Shown: piece by piece, positions 1 to 9,020 of the stretch
Layout of the letters: each line of letters begins with the position of its first letter
Position numbering within the stretch: position 1 is the stretch's first letter
Assembly (NCBI GenBank): GCA_963827705.1
Contig: CAWHBN010000014.1
Span: 54,370 to 118,369, forward strand
Direction: 5' to 3'
DNA from: JACDAN01 sp963827705
Lineage (GTDB): Bacteria > Actinomycetota > Thermoleophilia > Gaiellales > Gaiellaceae
DNA length: 64,000 bases
The notes under the pieces: generated by a model
The model's input: only the letters and a program-made list of their open reading frames with translations
The model's database searches: none
Told to the model about the DNA's origin: nothing
Position numbers and translations under genes: made by a program

Positions 1-2
1 AA

Positions 3-38
3 GTGCTCGCCCAGGTGCGCCGGAACGGCCGACGCTGA
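3..38 (+). CDS. 3' end of an unidentified gene (partial)
   Basis: The first bases of the window read in frame 3 as a short Arg-rich tail (VLAQVRRNGRR) ending in TGA. This would be the last dozen codons of a plus-strand gene entering from the left and converging on the EamA gene. The assignment rests only on plausible codon use and the lack of other content. It could be chance. Confidence 0.25.
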   Translation: MLAQVRRNGRR

Positions 39-47
39 CGTTCGGAG

Positions 48-902
48 TCAGCGGCGCGTGATCACGACGCCTCCGAGGCAGAGCGCGCCGCCCAGGAACG
101 CGAACGCCTCAGGCGACTCTCCGAGAAGCGCCCAGCCGACCAGGATCGCGATCGGCGGGACGAGGTAGGTGGTCGCGCCCATGCGGCCTGCGGTCGTCCG
201 CGAGAGCGCGTAGGCCCACGTCAGGAAGCCGATCGCCGTCGGGAAGACCCCGAGGTAGACCATCCAGGCGACCGAGCTCGCGTCGGCGTCGCCGACCTCG
301 TCGGCGAGAGTCGCGGCGAACGGCAGGCAGACGACGAGGCCGACGGTGGCCGCAAGCCAGGTGACGTGGAGCGCCGATGCCCGCGAGAGCAGCGGCTTCT
401 GGGCGACGACCCCTCCGGCATAGAACGCCGCGGCCGCGACGCAGAGGACGGCGCCCCAGCTCGCCCCCACTCCCCGCTCCGACGTCGCGAGCCCGATGAC
501 GACCGCGCCCGCGAAGGCGACCGCACAGCCGGCGACCAGCGCGCGCGGAAATCCCTCTCTCAACAGCCAGCCCGCGAGGAGCGCGATCAGGATCGGCCCA
601 ACGTTGACGAGCATCGCCGCCGTGCCCGCATCCACTCGTTGCTCGGCCGCGTTCAGGGCCAGGTTGTAGAGCCCGAACCAGAGGACGCCGCAGACGACGA
701 TGCCCGGCCAGTCGCGGCGACCCGGCAGCCTGCCTCGCTGAAGCAGGACGAAGACGCCGAGCAGGGCGCTTCCGACCGCGAGCCGCCCGAGGCTCAGCGC
801 GCCCGGCGACAGGTCCTCGCCCGCCGCTCGGATCCCGACGAAGGCGGACGCCCAGAGGACCACGGTGACGAGCGCTGCGAGGAGGGCCACGTAACGGTCC
901 AA
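48..902 (-). CDS. EamA/DMT-family transporter
   Basis: A 284-residue integral membrane protein with about ten hydrophobic segments arranged as two tandem five-helix halves, which is the EamA (drug/metabolite exporter) layout. The N-terminal helix contains the typical WASAFVGIRA pattern and the second half repeats a similar pattern near residues 150-175. Family members export amino acids, metabolites or drugs; the substrate cannot be read from sequence. The start taken is TTG at 902; a GTG 14 bases further in is an alternative. The gene precedes the Eis-like gene's 3' end by about 30 bp on the same strand, so it may be distal in that operon. Confidence 0.85.
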   Translation of the reverse strand: MDRYVALLAALVTVVLWASAFVGIRAAGEDLSPGALSLGRLAVGSALLGVFVLLQRGRLPGRRDWPGIVVCGVLWFGLYNLALNAAEQRVDAGTAAMLVNVGPILIALLAGWLLREGFPRALVAGCAVAFAGAVVIGLATSERGVGASWGAVLCVAAAAFYAGGVVAQKPLLSRASALHVTWLAATVGLVVCLPFAATLADEVGDADASSVAWMVYLGVFPTAIGFLTWAYALSRTTAGRMGATTYLVPPIAILVGWALLGESPEAFAFLGGALCLGGVVITRR

Positions 903-933
903 CGCGCGAGCGCCGGCGTTTCGTCAGATCAGC

Positions 934-2149
934 TCAGAAGATCTCCGGGCACCACGGGTAGCGGTCGGCGCGGAAGAGCCCGTCTGCCCGATCGAGCGCG
1001 CCCTCCACGAGCTCCTCGACCCGGCCGGCGCGGGCAAGCTCGCCGAAGCTGAAGCCGCCGAGATAGGCGGAGCCAAGTGACTCGACCGGCATTGCGAGCT
1101 CCGCCTCTGCATCCGTCCGCTCGGCGCCTTCGAGGCCAACCCGCCAGCGGCCCGCGTTCCACGGGCAGAACTCGTCGACGAGCTCGATAACGACCGGCTC
1201 GCCCGGCTTGTAGCTCCGCGCGTTCAGCGCCGCCTCGACGTCCACGAGGCGCACCCAGAGCCCGTCCCGGTACTCGAAGCTGAGCCGGCGCGGCTCGCGG
1301 AGGAGCAGGAACAGCTCGTGGTCGAGCGGCAGCAGCTGGGCGCGAACGCGGGCCATCCAGTCGATGTCCAGCAGGTACCGCCAGATCTCGCGGGTGCCCT
1401 CCGGCGAGTCGCCGATCGCCTCGATCACGCTGGTGAAGCCGGTCGGGGTCCCGCGCACCGCCGAGAAGTGGAGCCGGTACAGCGCATACGCCGCCGGCCG
1501 GCCGTCGAGCTCCAGCAGCGCCCGCACCATCTCGCCGCCGCCCTCGCGGCCCCACTCCGGGTCGGCCAGTCGCCGATGCCGCCACCAGTCCTTCGTGCGG
1601 ACGAACATCCCCGGATTGCGCTCTGCCGCCGCCCGCTGGATCGCGGAGAAGGGCTCCACGGCCTCGTCCTTCTCGAGGAAGCGGACCCTGCCGGACAGCT
1701 GGACGCTCGTCGTGGAACGCCGCGCGGTCGCGCGGGATCTCCACATTCCCGCTGAACGACGCGATCCCGTAGCCGAAGCGCCCGTAGAGCGCGTCCTCGG
1801 AGGCCCACAGATAGGCCATGGGCTCGCCGCGCTCGTGGATGTCGTCGATCTGCGCCCGCATGAGCTGCCGGAGGATCCCTCGGCGGCGATGCGTCGGCAG
1901 TACGCCCACGAGCGTGACGCCGGCCGCGCGGATCAGTCCGCCCGGAATCCCCGTCTCGAACGGGAAGACGCCGCCGCTTCCGACCACCTCGCCGTCCTCG
2001 AACGCCGCGTGGATGCGGTCGGCCGGGATGATCGGGCCGAACCGCGCCGTGAATTCATTGTCGGGCTCGAGGCGCCCGAAGTAGTGCATGATCGGGCGCA
2101 CCACTTCGGGGAACTCCTCCGGCCGTGCCGGCCGGATCTCGATGCTCAA
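934..2149 (-). CDS. Eis-like GNAT N-acetyltransferase, frame broken by one indel
   Basis: The N-terminal part (from TTG at 2149, whose TTGA overlaps the pcrA stop) begins SIEIRPARPEEFPEV and carries a GNAT fold with the acetyl-CoA loop THRRRGILRQLM, then YLWASEDALYGRFGYG. These are typical of the Eis/SCP2-type acetyltransferases. The C-terminal part (SGRVRFLEKDEAVEPF onward to 934) is in a different frame and contains the second GNAT-like and sterol-carrier-like domains. The two halves join near 1690-1715. The span is 1,216 nt, one base more than a multiple of three, and the summed length (about 404 residues) equals the family norm, so a single inserted base is likely. Eis-type enzymes acetylate amines such as aminoglycosides or polyamines; the substrate here is unknown. 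Confidence 0.75.
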
Positions 2150-4305
2150 GCGATGCGCTCCAGCGGCGCGTAGTCGAGCACGAGGCGCCGGTCCGTGTCC
2201 TCCCCGGCGAAGCGGACGCTGACGACGCCGCCGGGCTCCACAGCCGTGACGATGCCCTCGCCGAGAGTCCCGTGCCGGACCGCGTCTCCCGTCGAGAGGT
2301 CGGGGCTGGTACCTCGCGGTTGGATCCGTGCCACCGGCGCGCCGTAACCGGACCAGGACGAGGGCCGAAGCCGCTCGCGGTGGATCTCCTCCTGCGGCAG
2401 CTCGTCGAGGAAGCGGGACGGCAGGTTGTAGTTTCGCGACCCGTACAGCGACCTGCCGGCCGCGTGAGTCAGCGTCAGGCGCTCCCTCGCCCGCGTCATC
2501 CCGACGTAGGCCAGGCGCCGCTCCTCCTCGAGCGAGTTCTCCTCGAGCGAGCGGGAGTGCGGGAAGATCCCCTCCTCCATCCCGATCATGAACACGGCCT
2601 TGAACTCGAGGCCCTTCGCGTTGTGGAGCGTCATCAGCGTTACGAGGCTCTGCTGCTCGCTGAGGCTGTCCTGATCGGAGAAGAGCGAGATCTCCTGCAG
2701 GAAGGTGGAGAGGCTCGGGCTCTCCGCGCCCGCCTGATACTCCTGCGCGACGCCGATGAGCTCGTGGAGGTTCTCCATCCGGCCCTGCGCCTCGATCGTC
2801 CGCTCGGCCTCGAGCGATTCCATGTAGCCGCTGCGTTCGAGCGTCCGCTCGACGAGCTCGTCCACCGGGAGCTCGAGCGCGCCGGCCTGGAGGGAGAGGA
2901 GCAGGTTGCGTAGCGCCGTGACGGCGCGCACCTGCGCCGGGCCGAGCCCCGCCTCCTCGGGGAACTCGAGCGCCTCCCACAGCGAGAATCCGTGTCCATC
3001 GGCGTACGTCTGGAGGCGGGCGAGCGAGGCGTCGCCGATCCCGCGCCTGGGCCGGTTCGCGATCCGCTGCATGCTGACCGCGTCGTACGGGTTGTCGATC
3101 ACCTGCAGGTACGCGATCGCGTCCTTCACCTCGGCGCGTTCGTAGAAGCGCGGGCCGCCGATCACCTGGTACGGGATCTCGCTGCGGACGAGCACGTCCT
3201 CCAGCACCCGCGACTGCGCGTTCGTCCGGTAGAAGACCGCGATCTCGTCCCCGTTCACGCCCTCGTCGACGAGGCCGGCGATCTCGGACGCGACCCACCG
3301 GGCCTCGGCGTGCTCGTCCTCGACCTCGAGGACGCGGACCGGCTCCCCGTCGCCGAGCTCGGACCAGAGGTTCTTCGGCTTCCGCTCCGTGTTGTGCGAG
3401 ATCACGTGGTTGGCCGCGCGAAGGATGGTGTTCGTCGAGCGGTAGTTCTGCTCGAGCGGCACCACACGCGTCTCGCCGAAGTCGCGCTCGAACTCGAGGA
3501 TGTTGCGGATGTCGGCTCCGCGGAAGGCATAGATCGACTGGTCCGGGTCGCCGACGACGCAGACGTTCCTGTGCTTCTCGGCCAGGAGCTGGAGCAGGCG
3601 GTACTGCGCGTGGTTCGTGTCCTGGTACTCGTCGACGAGGACGTAGCGGAAGGCCTTCTGCCAACGCTCCTTCGCCTCGGGGAAGCGCTCGAGCACCTGG
3701 ACGGTGAGCATCAGCAGGTCGTCGAAGTCGACGGCGTTCGCGGCGAAGAGCCGGCGCTGGTACAGCTCGTACGCGTCGGCGACCGTCTGGTCGTAGAAGG
3801 ACTCGACCCGGTTCCGGTACTCGGCGGGGTCGACCAGCTGGTTCTTGGCCGTCGAGATCTGCTCGTGGATGCCGCGCGGGACGAACCGTTTCGGATCTCT
3901 TTCGAGCTCCTCCAGGCACTGCTTGACGAGCCGCACCTGGTCGGCCTGGTCGTAGATCGTGAAGTTCGTTCGGTAGCCGAGCCTCGGCGCCTCGCGGCGG
4001 AGGATCCGGCCGCAGGCGGCATGGAACGTGAGGATCCAGATGCGGCGCGCGACCTCGGGGAGCAGATCCTCGAGGCGCGAGCGCATCTCCCCCGCCGCCT
4101 TGTTCGTGAACGTGATCGCAAGGATCTCGTTCGGCTGGACGCCGACCGCGGAGATCAGGTGGGCGACCCTGTAGGTGAGGACGCGGGTCTTCCCCGAGCC
4201 CGCGCCGGCGATGACGAGCAACGGGCCCTCCGTGTGCAGCACCGCCTCGCGCTGGGCGGCATTCAGGTCGGCGAGATAGGTCTCCGGGGAGGGTGCAACG
4301 GCCAC
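2146..4305 (-). CDS. pcrA: ATP-dependent DNA helicase PcrA/UvrD
   Basis: A 719-residue superfamily-1A 3'-5' helicase. Visible motifs are the Q-motif region near residue 18, Walker A AGAGSGKT at 33-40, the Walker B/motif II VDEYQDT near 225, motif III GDPDQSIYAFRGAD, and the late motif LMTLHNAKGLEFKAVF with GMEEGIFPH. The C-terminal about 45 residues (GDAVRHGTLGEGIV to the end) form the Tudor-like RNA-polymerase/UvrB-binding tail typical of PcrA. Its role is nucleotide excision repair and removal of recombination intermediates. Start ATG at 4305. It is followed with a 4-bp overlap by the Eis-like gene. uvrA and uvrB, its functional partners, are elsewhere in this window. Confidence 0.95.
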   Translation of the reverse strand: MAVAPSPETYLADLNAAQREAVLHTEGPLLVIAGAGSGKTRVLTYRVAHLISAVGVQPNEILAITFTNKAAGEMRSRLEDLLPEVARRIWILTFHAACGRILRREAPRLGYRTNFTIYDQADQVRLVKQCLEELERDPKRFVPRGIHEQISTAKNQLVDPAEYRNRVESFYDQTVADAYELYQRRLFAANAVDFDDLLMLTVQVLERFPEAKERWQKAFRYVLVDEYQDTNHAQYRLLQLLAEKHRNVCVVGDPDQSIYAFRGADIRNILEFERDFGETRVVPLEQNYRSTNTILRAANHVISHNTERKPKNLWSELGDGEPVRVLEVEDEHAEARWVASEIAGLVDEGVNGDEIAVFYRTNAQSRVLEDVLVRSEIPYQVIGGPRFYERAEVKDAIAYLQVIDNPYDAVSMQRIANRPRRGIGDASLARLQTYADGHGFSLWEALEFPEEAGLGPAQVRAVTALRNLLLSLQAGALELPVDELVERTLERSGYMESLEAERTIEAQGRMENLHELIGVAQEYQAGAESPSLSTFLQEISLFSDQDSLSEQQSLVTLMTLHNAKGLEFKAVFMIGMEEGIFPHSRSLEENSLEEERRLAYVGMTRARERLTLTHAAGRSLYGSRNYNLPSRFLDELPQEEIHRERLRPSSWSGYGAPVARIQPRGTSPDLSTGDAVRHGTLGEGIVTAVEPGGVVSVRFAGEDTDRRLVLDYAPLERIA

Positions 4306-4468
4306 GGGTCGATGCTAGCGAGGCACCGACCCGGCTCCAATCGACGTGTCTGCCCCGGGGCCGGCCGCTGGCCTCCCTCCGTCCGTGACGCTAGCCGCGA
4401 TCGGCGCACGCGTGGGACACGAGACCGTGACGACTTCGGCTCAAAGGCCGAGTGGTAGCTTCAGCCGC

Positions 4469-4849
4469 ATGGGCTGGGCGCAATCGTCCATCGACGAGCT
4501 CGGCAACGAGACCTTCCGCAAGGTCCGCCAAGAGCTCGGGATCACCGCGTTCGGCGCGAACGTGCTCGTCCTCCAGCCCGGCGTCACGGGGCGGCCGCAC
4601 TACCACGAGGAGCAGGACGAGCTCTACTTCGTCCACCAGGGCCGCGCGGTCTTCGACCTGCCCGACGACCGGGTCGAGCTCGGGCCGGGCGGCATGCTGC
4701 ACGTTGAGTCGACGACGGCCCGCCGGGTCACGAACCCGGGGCCGGACGAGCTCGTGATGCTCGTCGTCGGCGCGAAGGAGGGCTACGTCGGCCGGGACGG
4801 CCAACCCGCCGCGCCGAAGGCCTTCCTCCGCGACGTCGACGCGGACTGA
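4469..4849 (+). CDS. Cupin-domain protein
   Basis: A small single-domain cupin of about 126 residues. The first cupin motif is HYHEEQDELYFVHQGRAVF and the second is GGMLHVESTTARRVTNPG. The metal-binding His/Glu set HxHx3-4E is present in motif 1 (HYHEEQDE), and motif 2 has a His in GGMLHV rather than the canonical place. I chose ATG at 4469 (MGWAQSS) because the upstream in-frame extension to 4346 is not protein-like. It is divergent from pcrA, with a 163-bp intergenic gap that must carry both promoters. The specific function is unknown; small cupins of this type are often annotated as mannose-6-phosphate-isomerase-like or as cupin_2 domain proteins. Confidence 0.75.
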   Translation: MGWAQSSIDELGNETFRKVRQELGITAFGANVLVLQPGVTGRPHYHEEQDELYFVHQGRAVFDLPDDRVELGPGGMLHVESTTARRVTNPGPDELVMLVVGAKEGYVGRDGQPAAPKAFLRDVDAD

Positions 4850-4858
4850 AGGCGTCAC

Positions 4859-5656
4859 TCAGCGCAGTGGAAACGGCTTCCGGCTGAGCGCCGGCAGAAC
4901 CTGAGCGGTCACGATCGCGGGTGTGACGGCGTAGCGCCGGCTGTAGCGATAGCTGCCGTCCGGCCGCCGGAGCGACGCAAGGAAGCGGAACGCGGCGGCG
5001 GGAGGCTTGACGCCGGCGGCGAGGTACGCCTGGACAGCCCACGCCGTCGACTGCGCGTCGGGCCCCCGACCGGCGACGAGCCGGACGCCGCCGTTGGCCG
5101 CGGTGTGGTTGCGGATGAACGCGAGCCCGCGCTGGATGGGACGTCCCCGGACGCCGCTCCAGCGAAGCGCCTGGATGGCCGCGGCCGTGTCGTTGGAGTC
5201 CGGCGAGCCGTTCGGCGCCCAGGACCAGCCGCCGGATCGCCGCTGGCGTCCGAGCAGGTAGCGGACGGCCCGCTTCTCCCCTCTCGGGAGGGCGAGCACG
5301 CCCCAGATCGTCGAGTTGACAAGCGAGCCGATCCGGCCGTCGCTCCGCCGCTGCCGCCGAAGCCGGGTCAGGAACGGCTCGGGGCTCTCCCCCACGGCAC
5401 GAAGCGCCATCACGCGAAGGGCGAGATCGGTGGTGTCCGCGATCGGCGCGTCACGGAGGTACACGACGGTTCCGTCCGGTGTGTGGCTCGCCGCCTTCAG
5501 GCCGAGGACGGCCCAGGCCGTAAGGGCAGCGTCGGAACGCGCGCCGGGCTCGGCGAACCCGCCGTCGGCCTGCTGGCGGGAGGCGACGTAGTCGGCGGGC
5601 GTCACCGCGGCAAGCGCCAGCACCGACGACGCGATCGCGGCGAGCTTCAGGCCCAT
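4859..5656 (-). CDS. Secreted alpha/alpha-toroid (prenyltransferase/squalene-oxidase repeat) protein of the B12 operon
   Basis: A 265-residue protein with an N-terminal signal peptide (GLKLAAIASSVLALAAVTPA) followed by repeats of the prenyltransferase/squalene-cyclase type. Examples are SRQQADGGFAEPGA, GRQRRSGGWSWAPNGSPDSNDTAAA and LASLRRPDGSYRYS, each with the QxxDGGF-like turn and a following helix. This fold (alpha6/alpha6 barrel) also forms the N-terminal half of human intrinsic factor and transcobalamin. The gene is last in a tightly overlapping operon that starts with a cobalamin riboswitch, two DUF4430 genes and an ECF transporter. I therefore infer an extracytoplasmic cobalamin-binding role. 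No catalytic DxDD cyclase motif is seen. Start ATG at 5656 overlaps the stop of the S-component gene. Confidence 0.8.
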   Translation of the reverse strand: MGLKLAAIASSVLALAAVTPADYVASRQQADGGFAEPGARSDAALTAWAVLGLKAASHTPDGTVVYLRDAPIADTTDLALRVMALRAVGESPEPFLTRLRRQRRSDGRIGSLVNSTIWGVLALPRGEKRAVRYLLGRQRRSGGWSWAPNGSPDSNDTAAAIQALRWSGVRGRPIQRGLAFIRNHTAANGGVRLVAGRGPDAQSTAWAVQAYLAAGVKPPAAAFRFLASLRRPDGSYRYSRRYAVTPAIVTAQVLPALSRKPFPLR

Positions 5657-6321
5657 GCGACCTCCACTCTCAGCCGACGGCCGTACCGCTCGAGCAGCCG
5701 GCGCAGCTCTGGGCCGATGACGACCGCGAAGATGACGTTGCCGATCGCGTGGAAGGCGCTGAACCAGACGCCCCTCGCGTAGACGAGAGTAAGCGCCTCC
5801 CAGGTGTGGGGCCAGAAGCTGTACCAGTACCAGAGGTCCATGGCGCTGCTGAACGCGAAGCCGAGCGCGAAGCAGAGTGCCGCGAACGCCCAGCGGTTCC
5901 GGATCAGGCTCGAAGCGAGCGCGCCGACGACCCCGCACCCTCCCCAGGCAAGCATCTGCCACGGCGTCCAGACGCCCTGGCCGAGGTAGAAGTTCGAGAC
6001 CAGCGCGGCGACTGCGCCGACCGCGAAGCCGACACGCGCGCCGAGGGCTGCGCCGGCCGCGACGGCGACCACGGTCACCGGCTGCACGCCGGGGACGGCG
6101 GCGAACAGCACTCGCCCGGCCGCGGCGGCACCACCGAGGACAGCGACGAGCGCGACCTCCTTTGCCGAGCCCGTTCCGGCCTCCAGCCAGACGAACCCGG
6201 AGAGCACGAGCGCCAGAGCCACGAGGAGGAGCGAGAGGGCGGCGTCCTGCGGCGACAGCGCCGTCCACACCGCGGCGGCGAACGCGACCGCGGCGCAAGC
6301 GAGCAGCGCGGACCTAGGCAT
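5647..6321 (-). CDS. ECF transporter substrate-binding S component, probably cobalamin
   Basis: A 224-residue membrane protein with about six hydrophobic segments and the S-component hallmarks: a small-residue-rich helix with AALGARVGFAVGAVAALVSNFYLGQGVWTPWQMLAWGG, followed by RNRWAFAALCFALGF and a late Trp/Tyr-rich loop (MDLWYWYSFWP). The layout resembles the CbrT-like family of ECF S components. The substrate is inferred from the operon's cobalamin riboswitch and DUF4430 neighbours, not from residues. The start overlaps the ATPase gene stop (PVHA) by 8 bp, and its own stop overlaps the next gene, so expression is translationally coupled. Confidence 0.85.
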   Translation of the reverse strand: MPRSALLACAAVAFAAAVWTALSPQDAALSLLLVALALVLSGFVWLEAGTGSAKEVALVAVLGGAAAAGRVLFAAVPGVQPVTVVAVAAGAALGARVGFAVGAVAALVSNFYLGQGVWTPWQMLAWGGCGVVGALASSLIRNRWAFAALCFALGFAFSSAMDLWYWYSFWPHTWEALTLVYARGVWFSAFHAIGNVIFAVVIGPELRRLLERYGRRLRVEVAWA

Positions 6322-7660
6322 GGACGGGCTCCCGAGCCGGCGCGGTACTCACGATCCGGTCGGCGACCTCCGCCGCGAAGACGAGGTCATGGGTGACGAC
6401 GAGCGTTGCGCGCTCCGCGGCTCCTGAACGGAGCAGCGCCGCGAGCTCGAGCTTCCGCTCGGGGTCCATGCCGCGGGTCGGCTCGTCGAGGACGAGCAGG
6501 TCGGGCTCGGTCACGAGCACCGCCGCCAGCCCGAGCCGTTCCCGCTCGCCGCTGGACAGGTCACGTGGATGCCGCGCGTCGAACCCGGCCAGGCCAACAA
6601 GCGCGAGTGCACGACGAGCGCGCTCGCGATCGCCCTCAACTCCGAGCGCAACCTCATCGTCCACCCTCTCGGCGACGACGTAGCGGCCCGGATCCTGGCT
6701 CAGGTACGCGGCACGGCCGCGGCGGAAGATCTCCCCCTCCGACGGCTCGAGCAGTCCCGCTCCAAGCTTGGCGAGGGTCGTCTTCCCGGAGCCGTTCGGG
6801 CCCAGGAGCACGACGATCTCACCGCGTCCCAGCTCCAGATCCGGCACCCGCACCAGACGGTCGCCGTAGGCATGCGCGGCGCCGCGGAGCTCGCAGAGAG
6901 GCTCACCGCCGCGGGCGCCGTCGCCGACGCCGGGCTCATGCGCGAGAAACGCCGGATGCTCACGCGCCAGCCAGCTCAGAGCCTCGGGTTGTGGCGCATC
7001 GACCACGATCCTCCCGTCCTCCATGAAGACGACGCGGTCGCAGCGCTCCAGCGGCAGGGCCGGCCGCTGCTCGGAGATCACGACCGCGCAGCCGAGTGTC
7101 GTCGCGAGGTCGAGCAGCGCCTCCGCAGCCTCGGGGTCGAGCTGCGAGGTCGGCTCGTCGAGCAGGAGGAGCCGCGGACGAAGAACGAGCGCCGCTGCGA
7201 CGCAAACACGCTGGAGCTCCCCGGCGGAGAGCTCGTGCGTCTTCCGACCGGCGAGATGCTCGGCGCCCATCCACCCGAGCGCCTCGAGGGCGCGGACCGG
7301 GATCTCGAGAGGCGGCACGCCGAGGTTCTCGAGCCCGAACTGGAGCTCGTGCTCGACGCCGGTCATGACGACCTGGTCCTCGGGATCCTGGAAGACGGTG
7401 GCGACCGTCCCGGCCAGCTCGCTCGGCCTTGTCGTCCGCGTCTCGCGTCCTCCGACCTCGACCCTGCCGGTGAAGCGGCCGCCGTGGAAGTGCGGCACGA
7501 GGCCGGCGAGCGCGCGCAGGAGCGTCGACTTTCCCGACCCGGACGGCCCGAGCAGACAGACGAGCTCGCCCGGTTGGATCTCCAGCGAGACGTCGTCCAG
7601 CGCCGGCCGCCCGTCGCCTGGATAGCGATAGGTCAGGCGATCGATTCGGGCTAGAGCCAC
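6314..7660 (-). CDS. ecfA: ECF transporter ATPase, two ABC domains fused in one chain
   Basis: A 448-residue protein with two complete ABC ATPase domains. Domain 1 has Walker A GPSGSGKST, signature LSAGELQRV and Walker B LLLLDEPTSQLDPEA. Domain 2 has Walker A GPNGSGKTT, signature LSSGERERL and Walker B LLVLDEPTRGMDPE. Both have Q-loops (VFQDPEDQV and YLSQDPGRYV). This is the EcfA1-EcfA2 pair fused, as in many actinobacterial ECF systems, and it powers the T/S components. Start GTG at 7660 overlaps the T-component stop by 10 bp. It shares one transcript with the T and S genes. Confidence 0.93.
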   Translation of the reverse strand: MALARIDRLTYRYPGDGRPALDDVSLEIQPGELVCLLGPSGSGKSTLLRALAGLVPHFHGGRFTGRVEVGGRETRTTRPSELAGTVATVFQDPEDQVVMTGVEHELQFGLENLGVPPLEIPVRALEALGWMGAEHLAGRKTHELSAGELQRVCVAAALVLRPRLLLLDEPTSQLDPEAAEALLDLATTLGCAVVISEQRPALPLERCDRVVFMEDGRIVVDAPQPEALSWLAREHPAFLAHEPGVGDGARGGEPLCELRGAAHAYGDRLVRVPDLELGRGEIVVLLGPNGSGKTTLAKLGAGLLEPSEGEIFRRGRAAYLSQDPGRYVVAERVDDEVALGVEGDRERARRALALVGLAGFDARHPRDLSSGERERLGLAAVLVTEPDLLVLDEPTRGMDPERKLELAALLRSGAAERATLVVTHDLVFAAEVADRIVSTAPAREPVHA

Positions 7661-8349
7661 AACGCTCCCAGGGCGACGACGCCGACGGCCGCGACGATCG
7701 CAAGGCGGTCGAGCGTGCTCCATGCGGGCGAGGGCGCCCGTGTCCGGCCCGGTCGTCCGAACCCGCGGGCCTCCATCGACTCGGCGAGGTTCAGCGACCG
7801 CTCGAGCGAGCCCGCGACGAGCGGCGAGATCAGCCGGGCGCGGCCGCGCACGCCTTCGACGACGAGCCCACGGCCGCGGAGCGCTTCCACGTAGCCGGCG
7901 GCGTCGCGCTCGAGGGTCGGGACGAGGCGCGTCGCGAGGGCAACGGCGAGCACCGAGCGGCGCAACCTTCCGCCGGCAAGCAGCAGTCCGTCCAGGTCGA
8001 GGAGGAGCGCGTAGGCGGCGAAGGCGAGCCCGACGGCGATCAACCGGAGGCTCTGGAAGAGCGCCTCGGAGACCTCTTCGCTCGTGACGTCCAGCTGCCC
8101 GATCACCGGAACCTCTGGCCCTTCCCAGTACACGACGCCGCCGTAGCGGGCGACCAGCGGGCTGAAGAGGAAGAGGACGAGGCCGGAGGCGAGCGTCCCG
8201 ACCAGATAGGGCCACCGGCGGCCGCGCGGAGCCCGGAGGCAGAGCGCGAAGAGCCCGGCGGCAATGATCGCGACCGAGATCGTCCGGTCGGCGAGCAGCG
8301 CGGCAGCGGCGAGGGCCGCGAGGAGGGCTGCAGCCGGCACGGCGCTCAC
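7651..8349 (-). CDS. ecfT: ECF transporter transmembrane T component (CbiQ/EcfT family)
   Basis: A 232-residue membrane protein with five to six hydrophobic helices and the two coupling-helix motifs typical of EcfT/CbiQ. The first is LEALRGRGL (A-R-G form) near residue 155 and the second is MEARGFGRPGR near 195. It couples the fused ATPase to the S component. It lies between the DUF4430 lipoprotein gene (4-bp overlap) and the ATPase gene (10-bp overlap), which gives the gene order of a dedicated single-substrate (group I) ECF importer. Confidence 0.9.
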   Translation of the reverse strand: MSAVPAAALLAALAAAALLADRTISVAIIAAGLFALCLRAPRGRRWPYLVGTLASGLVLFLFSPLVARYGGVVYWEGPEVPVIGQLDVTSEEVSEALFQSLRLIAVGLAFAAYALLLDLDGLLLAGGRLRRSVLAVALATRLVPTLERDAAGYVEALRGRGLVVEGVRGRARLISPLVAGSLERSLNLAESMEARGFGRPGRTRAPSPAWSTLDRLAIVAAVGVVALGALWL

Positions 8350-9020
8350 TGCACGCCCTCGTACCGGTAGCGCGCCAATGACGGGTCGTCGAGCAGCCGC
8401 TCGGCGTCGCGTAGCCCGAGCTCGAACACGACGGGATCCCCGGGGGAGCCTTCGAGCCGGGCACGGAAGCCCGACCCGGGCACGAGCACGAGCTCGTTCG
8501 CCCCCTCGCCCGAGTGGTTGACGACGCCGCCGACCAGCTCCGCGATCCCCTCCGAAAGCTCACCGGGCGGCCCGAGCACGACCGCCGGGCGTTTCTTCCC
8601 GTCCCACCCGTGGAGGAACGGCTCGGGGAAAGCGCCCACGACCACCGGCTGGCGCATCTCCCCTTCCCACGAGCGATGGTCCCACCAGAGGACGTCGCCC
8701 TGGTGGAGCTCGTAGTCGGCGGCGCTGATGTCGGCCTCGTATCCGTTCACGAAGTAGAACCAGTCGTGCTGCCCGGCGATGTCGCCCTCGATCCCGTCGA
8801 TCGCCTGGACGAAGCGGCCGCCGTAGCGCGTCTCGACCTCGGCCTTGCGGCGCAACGCCTCGAGCGCGGAGATCCCCGCCGGGACCGTCGTCGAGAGGAC
8901 GACTTCGGAGCCGCGGTCGCGCGTGACCCAGAGCCGGGCCGAGCCTTCGCCGGCCGCCTCCTCCCCGCACCCTGCGAGCAGGCATGCAGCGGCGAGGAGG
9001 AGTGCGAGCCGGCGGAGCAT
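8346..9020 (-). CDS. DUF4430 lipoprotein (transcobalamin C-domain-like)
   Basis: A 224-residue protein. The N-terminal signal peptide ends with the lipobox LLAGC, so Cys18 would be lipid-anchored on the outer face of the membrane. The body (residues about 28-120) has the DUF4430 pattern: a segment with SALEALRRKAEV, then a FVQAIDGIEGD strand, DWFYFVNGYEAD and a LHQGDVLWWDH strand. DUF4430 resembles the C-terminal beta domain of transcobalamin/intrinsic factor. A second domain follows (WEGEMRQPVVVGAFPE onward) that I do not recognise. It directly abuts the other DUF4430 gene and precedes EcfT. I infer capture of cobalamin and delivery to the ECF importer. Confidence 0.82.
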   Translation of the reverse strand: MLRRLALLLAAACLLAGCGEEAAGEGSARLWVTRDRGSEVVLSTTVPAGISALEALRRKAEVETRYGGRFVQAIDGIEGDIAGQHDWFYFVNGYEADISAADYELHQGDVLWWDHRSWEGEMRQPVVVGAFPEPFLHGWDGKKRPAVVLGPPGELSEGIAELVGGVVNHSGEGANELVLVPGSGFRARLEGSPGDPVVFELGLRDAERLLDDPSLARYRYEGVQ